Of a stretch of DNA of 64,000 bases, positions 53,408 to 62,942 are shown piece by piece. The stretch spans positions 1 through 64,000 of the forward strand of contig WTXG01000210.1 in assembly GCA_022496185.1 (NCBI GenBank). Reading direction: 5' to 3'. The position numbers and the translations under genes are program-made. A model generated the notes under the pieces. It was not told the origin of the DNA. It did no database searches and saw nothing but the letters and a program-made list of their open reading frames with translations. Source of the DNA: Multifurca ochricompacta. Its lineage: Eukaryota; Basidiomycota; Agaricomycetes; Russulales; Russulaceae. The number at the start of each line of letters is the position of its first letter. Position 1 is the stretch's first letter.

Positions 53408-54745
53408 AGCCTTGATACCTTCCGCTATAATTGTATTATTGTACTTTATTTTGACCTCAGATGGAGAAATTCCACTGAGCCACCCTTGTCTGTGATGCAG
53501 CTTGTTGACAGTATTCTTTCACTGCCAGGCATGTAAAAGACATTATTTAACTCTAACTCGTAATTATTGCGAGTTTTGAGTATGACTTTGCCCGTTCCTT
53601 CGACTTGGACTACAGAGCCATCACCAATTGTCACTTGATGTCCCTTGTGTGGGAAATACTCAGAGAAATCGTCTAAGTATGGTGTAAATGTGTGGTGGCT
53701 CCACTGTCCATCATCCAAGGATTGCTGCCATCATCGACTTCTTGCGTGTGTTGGGTCATCATATAAAGTGAAATGCGAGGTGTCTCATGCACCTCCTGTA
53801 TTCTGCCACTACCATTAACTACGGTAGCTACTTGTGTGGAGTTATTATGTACACTGGGGCCTTGCCCCTTCCTCTTGTTGCCCTTTTTGCCTGCATCAGC
53901 ATTGGCTCTGTCCTGTTTCCTTTGCCGACATTCATTAGCCTTGTGGCCCGGCTTCTGGCAATAGAAGCAGGTGACATCATTGGACGATGATGCACCTGCA
54001 GGAGGTGGCATGAAAGATACTTGTTTTTTATTTTTATTTTTGTTGACATGGGCTGCCTTGTTAAGGGCAGCCCCAACACCACTTCCTGCGGGGCCGGCTA
54101 GTCGGCTTTCCTCATTTAGGAACCTTTGTACAAGGTCCTGAGGGGAAAGGCGGTCAGGAGGACCTGACGCCAGGATTGAGCCAGCAATGGCTGAGTAGGA
54201 TGGAGGTAGGGATTGGAGCAATATGAAGCTCATCTGGAGATCAGAGATCTCCATCCCATTTTCCTTGAGGGTACTCCTCACATCCAACACACGCTGCAAC
54301 TGGGGTCTGAACTGTTTCCTTCTTCCAAGCGGAAGGAGGATACAGAACACCACAAGTTGTAGGTGGCCATGCTACCTACTGAGCCATAGAGCGATTCCAA
54401 ACGCTCATACTTGGCATTGACAGAAGGGTAAGTTCTGTCTGAGGCAATTTGGGAGTATGTTTCTGGCGATGTGACCATCACCAGAACTCCCATGAGGACT
54501 TCCTCCACCCTATTCCATTCTTGGTACATAGGCTCAGACCAAAGCGCAAAACGCTTGGCATATTCTTCATCCTTTTCTCCATCTTCTGGCTTGGGAGGAT
54601 TAAGGAATTCAGGGGCATCATGCGTAATGTGCCTCTTCATCCCATTTATCCTCAGCAGGGCAGTGAAAGATACTGACCACTGCTGCCAATTGGAGCCGTC
54701 AAGTTTGTCAAACTTGAAGGTGGGAGGGAAGACAATGGAAGACAT
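53408..54745 (-). pseudogene. Copia C gag and protease with three 1-nt deletions
   Basis: Gag start MSSIVFPPTFKFDKLDGSNW at 54745. Frame changes occur near 54310 (after RLEEG, before KQFRPQLQ), near 53705 (in DSGATTHF) and near 53455 (in VEFTPSEVK). In each case copia D has one more base. CCHC knuckle CFYCQKPGHKANEC at about 53965-53925; protease DSGATTH. Restoring each base would give one gag-pol frame. Three defects in an element with 99.4 percent identical LTRs could be real or base-calling errors. Confidence 0.87.
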
Positions 54746-55663
54746 TTGAGATGATTTAAAAAAAGGTTGATCCTGGTTCCAAGGAGCAGTTAGAACCAGT
54801 TGTCCAGGTCTCATTGAAGAGGGCCCATCCAATCTGTGGCGCTATGCTTCAGAACTTAAAAAAGTCCTGCCTCTGATGTGCGACTTCTAAGTAGTATAGT
54901 AGACTGTCTAGTGCCATCTACAACAAGTCCTAAGCCCACATCAGGGGGACATTGTGTAAATAGATGGGGAGTCATGTCATGGAGGAGCCAACCGCAAGTT
55001 CCATTAGAGACAAAGGGTATAGAGCCCTTCCTCTAGTGCTGGTGGTGGAGTCCATGATTAAGCCCTAGATGATTGGGGCCATGACTATAGTAGACTATCA
55101 GATCTCCTCTGGTTGGGGCGAACCCCCAATAAAAGCAGCAGGTACTTCTGCCCAGAGACAAGACCCTCTAGCTACTGTGTGTCTACTATAGTAGTTCAAG
55201 CCTACTTGTATCGAGCCCAAGTGTCATGGGAGTGACTACCCATGCCTTGTTCTAGACCCTAAACTCTACCTGCAGGTCGCTAAACCTGGCTTATGGATCG
55301 AGCCAAGCATTGACTGAACCTATAGCTCCAAGCCTTCTGGGCAAGTGGCCTACTAAGACTATGGATGGGACGAAAACCCAGCTACAACTAAAAATACTAT
55401 TTACTTAGAGCGCACATGAGGAACTTAAGGTGTTTCACCCGCTTAGGGTCCCTCATCACCTCTTGCAAGAATCCCCTGAGGGACTAGCCAGACAGATCAA
55501 GGTGGGCACATAAAGCGCACCACCTTGTGGATAGTTAAGGGCAAGGAAAGAAGAAATCGAAGCTCACTGTGACGGTGATTGGGAGAAATGGAGAGTCTTG
55601 AAGCAGTGAGCTTGAAGAAGGGTTGGACTGATCAAAAGTAAAAACAGATCAGTAAAACGTGCC
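54746..55663 (-). other. Copia C 5' leader
   Basis: Non-coding, conserved with the copia B and D leaders. Confidence 0.65.
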
Positions 55664-55677
55664 CAGGGCCCATAACC
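55664..55677 (-). promoter_or_regulatory. Copia C primer binding site
   Basis: CAGGGCCCATAACC on the plus strand, adjoining the LTR at 55678. Sense of the initiator tRNA-Met anticodon arm. Confidence 0.75.
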
Positions 55678-56181
55678 TGTAGAACAGGCATGTGGTGCAG
55701 CATACTGACTGTGAGTGTTAGCGGTTAAGGCTAAATGAAGACAAGTTACTTCAGAGGTAGAAGAAACTCTATTATACTATACTACACACCTAAATGAAGA
55801 CAAGTTCTATATACAGAGTTAGTCTTAAGGTGATGATGATAGTAGAGAGGACGACTTACACTTCAGAGGTAGAAGAAACTCTGAAGTGTAAGAGACGAAA
55901 CAGACACCCTTATATACACTTCCAAGGGATGGTCTGTGCACTGGGAATAAGTCCACAAGTGCCGGAAAAAGTCCAAACAACAAATAGAGGGAGAAAGGCC
56001 ATTGGCCACTACAGGAATCACATGTTACATGGTGCATCAGTCAGCTACTGCGGAACGCGAGAAAGAAAGTAATAAAGATAATGTAAATAGTCCGAAACTC
56101 CGGTATCTAATCTAATCTACAAAGTAGCTAATCTTATCACCTGATGCCTGAAGCATCACCAAACATCTCCTGTGTTCAACA
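55678..56181 (-). repeat. Copia C 5' LTR
   Basis: 504 bp, partner of 49623-50126. Hairpin at 55855-55892. Right flank is TSD CAGGC, then copia D coding. Confidence 0.93.
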
Positions 56182-56910
56182 CAGGCCACAAGGCTAATGA
56201 ATGTCAGCAAAGGAAACAGGACAGAGCCAATGCTGATGCAGGCAAAAAAGGCAACAAGAGGAAGGGGCAAGGCCCCAGTGTACAAAATAACTCCACACAA
56301 GTAGCTACCATAGTTAATGGTAGTGGCAGAATACAGGAGGTGCATGAGACACCTCACATTTCTCTTTATTCCTTGACCAAACACATGCAAGAAATCGATG
56401 ATGGCAGCAATCCTTGGATGATGGACAGTGGAGCCACCACTCACTTTACACCATATTTAGAAGACTTTTCTGAATATCTCCCTCATACAGGACATCAGGT
56501 GACAATTGGTGATGGCTCCATAGTCCAAGTCGAAGGAACAGGCAAAGTCATTTTACAAACTCACAATAAATATGAATTGGAGTTAAATAATGTCTACTAT
56601 ATGCCTGGCAGTGAAAGAATACTGTCTACAAGCTGCATCACAGATAAAGGTGGTTCAGTGGAGTTTACTCCATCTGAGGTCAAAATAAAGTATGGAAATG
56701 CAATAATAACGGAAGGTGTCAAGGCTATGGGACTCTATTGGGTCCTGGGGAAAACTATGCAGAATTTAAATACTGCTTCCCATAAATCTGCATCAAGTAG
56801 CCTTGATACCTGGCATTTGTGAATGGGTCATATGTCTAAAGAGGCCCTCAAAAGACATGCTCCTAAGGCTGTAAAAGGCCTTAGTATTGATAATAGCCAA
56901 GTGGAAGATT
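56182..56910 (+). pseudogene. Copia D gag end, protease and pre-integrase region
   Basis: Resumes the knuckle (HKANECQQRKQDRA), then protease MMDSGATTHFTPYLEDFSEY, LNNVYYMPGSERILS and MGLYWVLGKTMQNLNT. A TGA at 56820-56822 (HL stop MGHM) replaces the Arg seen in copia C. The frame ends at SIDNSQVED where a TGTTAC element begins (about 56911). The remaining pol is not found downstream in the window. Confidence 0.88.
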
Positions 56911-57490
56911 GTTACAACTCACTGTCAACTGCCTGGACAGTGGGTTGTATGCGAAGGGGAGGGATTTGGAAGTGGGCAAAGGATGAGAGTGAGGGTGAGA
57001 GTGCAAGAAAGATGAAGTGAACAGCTCAAAGGCAAGGGATGAGAAGCCTTCCACAAGGAGGGGCTAATCTCTTAGGTAATCAGGAACCAGATCACAAGTG
57101 GACAGTCTGGAGCTGTCCATTCTATTCCCAAAGGGTTTATATACATAATTACAACCAGGAACTTGGTCTGTGCACTACTTTAGGGGAGGTTAACTGCGCT
57201 CTAACTCCCCTCTGATTCACCAATGAGAATATCCCCACTTGTGGGCTTACAAACCTGCAGTCCGCAGTCTGCAGTTTGTGATTAGTTGTTTAGGCATTTG
57301 TGGGGTTTTGTTAGTACTCTTCCCACAGATCCTCAATTTGGCAGGAGTCTGGCCCTGGTCTGGACCGGCCCTTCTCTGGTCTTAATCTAGGGTTATCTTC
57401 ATTTCTGAGGGTTCTGTAGAGTCTCTGGGAGTGTCCAGAGACTTCTGGGGGTCAGGAGGTTGTTAGGGTGTCAGTTCATGACAGCCATGT
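56911..57490. repeat. LTR-like TGTTACAACTC... fragment
   Basis: Begins TGTTACAACTCACTG at the break in copia D and has a GTTTATATACA box at about 57140. It shares scattered blocks (AATCAGGAACCAG, CTTATATAC context) with the 8011 element. The right end is unclear (perhaps ...CATGACA near 57482); no TSD identified. Confidence 0.45.
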
Positions 57491-57607
57491 CTACACACAC
57501 GCACTCCCACTCCAACCACTGAGCCACACAGTCTCACTACTAAAACCACACAATATATATTATATATGGTTATTAAGAGTATTATTAGATGTGTATCCTA
57601 TGTATCA
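57491..57607. other. Short tRNA-like A-box fragment and AT microsatellite
   Basis: The minus strand has TGGCTCAGTGGTTGGAG (about 57533-57517), resembling the A box of the tRNA-like insert at 29537-29611, but no B box. ATATATATTATATAT follows at about 57552-57566. Confidence 0.35.
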
Positions 57608-58072
57608 TGAACACATTTTGTCAATGTGACAGTTTGTGACACATTTGTGACAATTTATCTGCTTAGTGCAACACTTGCATTTCCAGTCTCAATCTCCAGT
57701 GGAGATTCACATGGCTAGCCATTATACTGAGCATTCTACCTTACTTACAAGACACTAGAGTACATGTATTTAAACAGGACATTTGGAAAGACAGACCTCC
57801 AGCAGGGCCTATTGCCACTGCTTCAACTTGCTTCTTGCATGCATGCCCCTCTTGAACCTTGACCATGGCTCTTGTAGTTCACTTTGACACTCTTGAATCA
57901 ATTTGTTTTTGATAGCCTTGACCTTGAGCCTTGATCCTGGCCCTCTGTGGTTCACCTTGATACTGTGACTTGACTGATCCTTGACAGTCTCGACCTTGAC
58001 CTTGTGCATGCTCCATAACTTGAGGGACTGTGGCTTGAATGACCTTGACACAGCAAAGACCTGGCTGTGACA
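57608..58072 (-). repeat. Second copy of the TGTCACAGCC repeat
   Basis: The reverse complement begins TGTCACAGCCAGGTCTTTGC and follows the 15411-16069 insertion through CAGTCCCTCAAG...TATGG, CTCTAGTGTCTT...GTAAGTA and GTGTCACAAACTGTCACAT. It is diverged and about 465 bp long. No TSD. Confidence 0.7.
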
Positions 58073-58132
58073 TTAAAACAGACTTCTCAGAACTTATAAA
58101 CAAAAGAACTCACCTGAACCCGCAAGGCAACG

Positions 58133-58365
58133 ACAATGTGTCCCATTGCCCGAATCCCTGACCAATGACATCTTCTTCCATGCGAGAGCCCAGATGCCTT
58201 TGACAGATGACATGTCCCATTGCCCAAATCCCTGACCAACAACATCTTCTTCTGTGCAAGAGTCCAGACACCTTCAACAGACAACATGTCCTATTGCCTG
58301 AATCCCGGACCAATGACATCTTCTTCCGTGCAAGAGCCCACAGATGCCTTTGATGGATGACATGT
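58133..58365. repeat. Tandem repeat, about 74-bp unit, three copies
   Basis: Units start with TGTCCCATTGCCC/TGTCCTATTGCCT at about 58139, 58213 and 58287, each followed by GAATCCCTGACCAA and CATCTTCTTC. Function unknown; not coding. Confidence 0.75.
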
Positions 58366-58536
58366 CCCTCAAGTACCAGTTGCCAACCCAAAACCTAGAA
58401 GACCGATCAGTAACACAGAGCCTTGAAAGAATCTCACCTGTAAACTGAAACCACTTTGCACTTCTTGCAAGTGACTCCCTGACTGAGAGTGTCCCACACA
58501 ACGCTGAACCACCAAACCCTGACTTCTTACTTGAAC

Positions 58537-58721
58537 TGTTACACTCAGCAGGGCGCTCTGTGTGCGATGTGCACGGGTCAATGTGGGTCCATTGCCTCAG
58601 CCAGGAGCCTAGCTTGGTAAGGCTAGGCTCCAGGCTACTGTCTAGCTTCAGAATGGATTAAGGGTTGGTGCTATAACCAAGCACAGAGAGAGATGGGATG
58701 AGTCAGCCAGAGGGAGCTAAT
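58537..58721. repeat. Left end of a TGTTAC element (8011 family), truncated
   Basis: TGTTACACTCAGCAGGGCGC through GAGATGGGATGAGTCAGCCA matches 8011-8200. It is interrupted at GCTAAT by the LTR at 58722. Confidence 0.8.
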
Positions 58722-59310
58722 TGTTACGTCCGGTGCGGGACGTACTGCACGACTTGTGTGACAGCGTACTGTACGGGATTGGATAAGAAACCAATAAGGC
58801 TTCTTGGAGCAAGAGGGGACGAGTCAAAGTCAGGGGGGCTGCACCCGAGACTATGTTGAGCAGAAAGAAGTCAGAAACTCCGAGATGGACAAGTCAGAGA
58901 TCAAAGGGGTGTCCAGAAGACAAGCACCGATGTATTCAATGAGTCGAGTCTGAGGTCTACAATGTAGTTACAGCAGACTTATATACGTAATCGAATGGGC
59001 GTCTACGAGATAAGGAATTGGAGTCAAGTGGGCCCAAATATACGGAAGCGGACGGCGTAAAGTCGGGCTTCTCATAGGGTATTAAGTAAGTGTCCGAGCG
59101 TAAAGATAAGAGATAACAAGATAAGAGACAAGAGACCAAACATAGGTAAACGGCGCGTCAACAGATACAAAGTGGATCACGGGGATGGACGTAAAGCATG
59201 TGATGGATCCCACGACGGGGACATGATCGTGAAGTGGAGAGTGGGTGGTAAAGATGGGTTGCTATTGGGGAGGTGAAAGAAGATGGGGTTGGTTGGCAGG
59301 GATTGTAACA
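58722..59310 (-). repeat. LTR of the gag-only element (589 bp)
   Basis: Ends TGTTACGTCCGG and GGGATTGTAACA give a TGTTAC/GTAACA inverted repeat. A TATATAAG box lies on the minus strand at about 58979-58986. On the right it touches a polypurine tract serving the minus-strand gag-like gene. Left flank is CTAAT; the partner LTR is not in the window. Confidence 0.75.
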
Positions 59311-59324
59311 TCACCCCCTCTTCT
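59311..59324 (-). promoter_or_regulatory. Polypurine tract of the gag-only element
   Basis: The minus strand reads AGAAGAGGGGGTGA directly 5' of the LTR start TGTTACAATCCC. Confidence 0.65.
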
Positions 59325-59341
59325 GGTTCTAGCAGACCTGG

Positions 59342-60730
59342 CTAGAAACGACTTGTACCATCATCATCCTGCACTAAGTCCAGGTAATCATCGGCTACAT
59401 TACGATCATCCAATGTGTAATTCTCCTTGTCTGAGTCTTGTGGACATTGGTGGGTGCGAAGGAACCCATATGGGCCGCGTTGGCCACACAGGCGGCACAT
59501 GTCATGGATCGGACAGTCCAGTTCGCGATGTCCGGAGTTGTGGCGGAGGCACTTGCCGCACCATCCTGACGGATTGACGATCGTTGGGGCAACTCCCACA
59601 TGACGGAAGATACAGAACCAGCTCCAGTGGAGGTTGCTGCGACAGTGCCGGCACCACTTGTGATTGAGGGGGCAGTTCCAGCTAATGTGGTACTTACTAT
59701 TGCATTGCCAGCATGTCTCTCCGCGAGGGTTCTCGTGCATACGCGGCATTTCAAACTGGTTCGGTATTAGCCTTGGGGCAGCCCCCAATGATCGTGGGGG
59801 AAGGGGTCGTGCATACGTGTCAGTGTACCGTTCGGCGATAGTCTGATACACGTCTCCTATCTCCAGCCTCTTCCTGATCTCCACCAACTCCTGTTCCACT
59901 TGGAACATCCCATTCGTCAGCCTTGCCATCATCTTCGCATGCTCTTTATACTGTTTGTTAAGCGTTGTGTGCAATGTCAAATTCTTCCGCAGTCTCATCA
60001 CCTTGGCTTTGAGATGCGGAAGGCGCATATCGTTGAGCACCTCGTTGATGGCAAAGGCGCGGGAGTCTTCAGCAGCCAGATGTCCAAGCTGCTCATCAGT
60101 CATGGTGTGGTGAAGACGTCCTGTATACCTTTCTTCTAAATAGACTGGGGCCCCATAGACAGGGCCATCTTTCTTCATGCATCCAGTGACATCCATTCCT
60201 CCATTGATGTAGAATATATACTTGGCGATGGCGACAGTTCCGTCAGCCATGGTGATTTCGAGGGGGAAGTAGGTCGAGGAGTTGGGGTTGTTAGCGAAGA
60301 ACGGGAATTCCAGTACCTCATCATCCAACTCCATACCCAGTAAGTCATTTGGGTGCAGCTCTTCGCTGTGTTCGAAGTCGTCGTTCGGGTTTGGAGACTG
60401 GTTCTTAACCCGGGCCTCAGCAGCTTCTTAATCAATGGGGGAGGAGGGACATGTGGAGGGATGAGCGGAGGGAAAGTTCTCCACCACTGCAACGGTGGCG
60501 GTGAAGGCATCGATGGCGGCGTTGGCAGCGACAAAAGACATGATAGACTGGATGGTGTTAGAACGTTGCTGAGAGAGCATGTACTGGGGGAATCGATGGG
60601 GTCGAGGGGTGTTTCTTTTAAGCGTTCTTAGGCACTTCTGGGTGTTGTAACGGGTGAAGCTCCGTGTACACTTAGAAACAGGAAGGGCAAAGAGAAGTGA
60701 CCTAAGTCGTTGGGCGTACCGCGGAGGCAA
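59342..60730 (-). pseudogene. Gag-like protein with multiple zinc knuckles; one in-frame stop
   Basis: One frame of 463 codons, open except for a TAA at 60428-60430. The N-terminus (MPPRYAQRLRSLLFALPVSK) has a hydrophobic stretch (SFVAANAAIDAFTATVAVV). The middle is acidic, then helical and charged (LPHLKAKVMRLRKNLTLHTT ... EQELVEIRKRLEIG). The C-terminus has CWQCNSKYHISWNC and CRHCRSNLHWSWFC (both CX2CX4HX4C), CGKCLRHNSGHRELDC (CX2CX6HX4C) and a fourth looser cluster (CRLCGQRGPYGF), ending in an acidic tail. No protease or RT lies between it and the PPT/LTR. The stop may be a point mutation (CAA to TAA) or lie in a short intron. Family not recognised beyond the knuckles. Confidence 0.6.
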
Positions 60731-60761
60731 ACGTCACGCGTCAAGCAATGACCAGGAACTG
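60731..60761. other. Junction between the gag-only element and gypsy B
   Basis: Sequence upstream of the gag-like ATG, ending CAGGAACTG immediately before the gypsy B LTR. The right-hand TSD of gypsy B is outside the window. Confidence 0.5.
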
Positions 60762-61550
60762 TGTCACCCACAGTGGTTTATGCAACCACGATGACGGCGT
60801 TCTGAAACTGGAAGAAGCTGCAGCCCCAAGAGGACAAGATCCAAAGGATCGAGTCACACAGGGAGGCAGTATGTTATTAGCACTATGTATCGAACTCGTG
60901 TAGACAGTTACTCACCTGCAGCCCCAAGAGGACAAGATGGGGGCTACAGGCTGTTACAGAGGGTCTTATATACATTTCTCAGTGTAACGAGGTAAGCAGT
61001 AAGTGTAAGCAAGAATCAGCAAGTATCAGTCAGCTGTATTGCTGACTGAGCCTTATCTTTGTGATTCGTAAGCTGCTTTACTCTGCTGACTGATCATGCT
61101 CCACAGTGTGATGTCATAATGACGTCACTGTGGAGTAGATAACTGATATGTAGTCTAGCCCTTAGGTCTGGAACACGTCTATCTACTGATACATGTGGTT
61201 CTGTGCTAAAATTGGCCATGGCCCAACCTGGGCCCTTATCTAGAGCTCCACTTACCTAGAACCTTCTAGGCTGGACTCCTCTTATCTTGATAACAGCTCC
61301 ACTTGGTCTAGAACCGTCCAGACTGTGGGCCTTGCCTATTGTGGTAAACACAATAGAGAATTGACTTGTTATTGTTGAGTGGCTCTTGTGCTGACTAAGC
61401 AGCATGTGACTATTACATGTGACTCGGTCACATGATCCATGTCACGACTACATTCCCATGATCACGTGTTGAGACTGCTGGGTAATCTTCCCACGGTCAT
61501 GTGATCCAAAAGGGAGAAAAATAAAGGAAAAATAAGGTAGAGCCGTGACA
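60762..61550 (-). repeat. Gypsy B 3' LTR (789 bp)
   Basis: TGTCACCCACAG...GAGCCGTGACA, with a TGTCAC/GTGACA inverted repeat. The sense strand is minus: TATATAAG at 60972-60965, and 34 nt later the motif with ATCTTGTCCT at 60938. The 20-bp CAGCCCCAAGAGGACAAGAT occurs at 60821-60840 and 60919-60938, identical to gypsy A although the rest is unalike. Pol ends four bases before the LTR. Confidence 0.8.
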
Positions 61551-61554
61551 GGTG

Positions 61555-62942
61555 TCAGATGTGGAATTCTGAGATAAGGACCGGAGCAGAGATATCCCCG
61601 GCTGGCTCCCACGAGTTGTCAGAGTCTGGGAATCCCTTCCACTTGATTAGGTAGTACAGTTTACACCCTCGGCCTTGTCGCTTGGAGTCTAGAATATGCT
61701 CCACTTCCCATTCTTCTTCGCCATCGATAAGGTCAGGCAGGGGTCTTGGGAAGTTTTCTCCATGAATGGAGGTTTCCTTGTAGGGGGTTAGAAGCTTGGC
61801 ATGGAAGACTGGGTGGATCTTCCATTTCGGCAGCAACTGCAGTTCATAGGATACGTCTGACAGCTTCCTTGTGATCTGGAAGGGTCCGTGACGTCAGGGC
61901 GCTAGTTTGGCTGAGGGGTGTGACATGTGAATGTTCCTACCCTCGAGCCATACCCAGTCATTGGTCTGATAAGGTGTGAATGTGCTTGGCTGTGCTGCCA
62001 GAAGCTGTTGTGCCTTTACCAGATTTTCATTGGCTGATTGCCGCAGTTCCTCCCATTGGCTTATCCGTTTGGTTACCAACGGGACGTTGGTGGGCTTATC
62101 TGTCCACGTGGTGCGTGGGGTCCAACCCATGATAAGGGAAAAGGGGGTGGTTTTTGTAGTCCCATTGGGCCATGAATTGTGAGCGAACTCCGTGGTTGAT
62201 AGCCATTCCGCCCAGTCATCTTGTCTACCGTTGCACCAGAACCGAAGGTATTGTTCCAGCCACTGGTTTGTTTGTTCGGACTGCCTGTCCGTTTGTGGGT
62301 GGTAAGCTGTTGAGATATTTTGTGTGATATCTAATGTCTTGCACAGGGCTTTAGCGAATGCCGATGTGAACCTGGTGTCTCGGTCGGATATAATCTTCCT
62401 GGGGAGTCCGTAGTGGCGATATACATGATTCAGGTACAGCTTCACTACTCCCTCAGCTGTAATGGTCTCATTGCAGGGGATGAACAGGGCCGCTTTGGAG
62501 CAATCGTGGTTGGTGATCGTGAGGATGGTGTCGAAACCCTGTGACTTGGGTAATTTGACGATAAAATCCATGGCGATGGTTTGAAAAGGGGTCGACGAGA
62601 CGGGAGTGATGGGGTGCATCGGCGGGACTTTCAGGTGTGTGTTAACTTTGTTAGCTTGACACGCTGCGCATCCCTGTATGTAGTTCTCAACATCCTTCTT
62701 CATATTGGGCCACCAGTAATCGCGCTTGGCAAGTGCATAGGTATTGGCAATGCCTGGGTGGCCGGCAGAGGGGAGATCATGGTGAAAATGGATCACCCCC
62801 CTCTTAATGTTGTCGCCACCGGTGACAACGAGTCGATCGCCATCTTTCCACCAGAGGCCGTTGACTTCTTTCAAATTATGTGCGTTGGCCATGAGCAGCA
62901 AAGTGAGGGATTCATATTTTGTGAGACCTGTGCCCACAGGTC
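61555..62942 (-). pseudogene. Gypsy B integrase and chromodomain
   Basis: Integrase zinc finger (HHDLPSAGHPG ... CAACQANK), core (MDFIVKLPKSQGFDTILTIT, ISDRDTRFTS, HPQTDRQSEQTNQWLEQYL with the catalytic Glu), C-terminal barrel (NDWVWLEGRNIHMSHPSAKL, a TGA at 61894-61896, then KIHPVFHAKLLTPYK), and a chromodomain (EWEVEHILDSKRQGRG ... YYLIKWKGFPDSDNSWEP). The TGA sits where CGA (Arg) is expected. A frame change near 62940 separates it from RNase H. It ends at the stop 61555-61557. Confidence 0.9.

Larger units (their letters stand above)
49623..56181 (-). mobile_element. Copia C: young, nearly intact Ty1/copia element nested in copia D
   Basis: 504-bp LTRs (49623-50126 and 55678-56181) differ at three sites by eye. 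TSD CAGGC is at 49618-49622 and 56182-56186. It has a PPT, an iMet-type PBS (55664-55677), a leader, gag, protease and one uninterrupted 1006-codon integrase-RT-RNase H frame. Three single-base deletions in gag/protease are the only visible defects. Confidence 0.95.
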
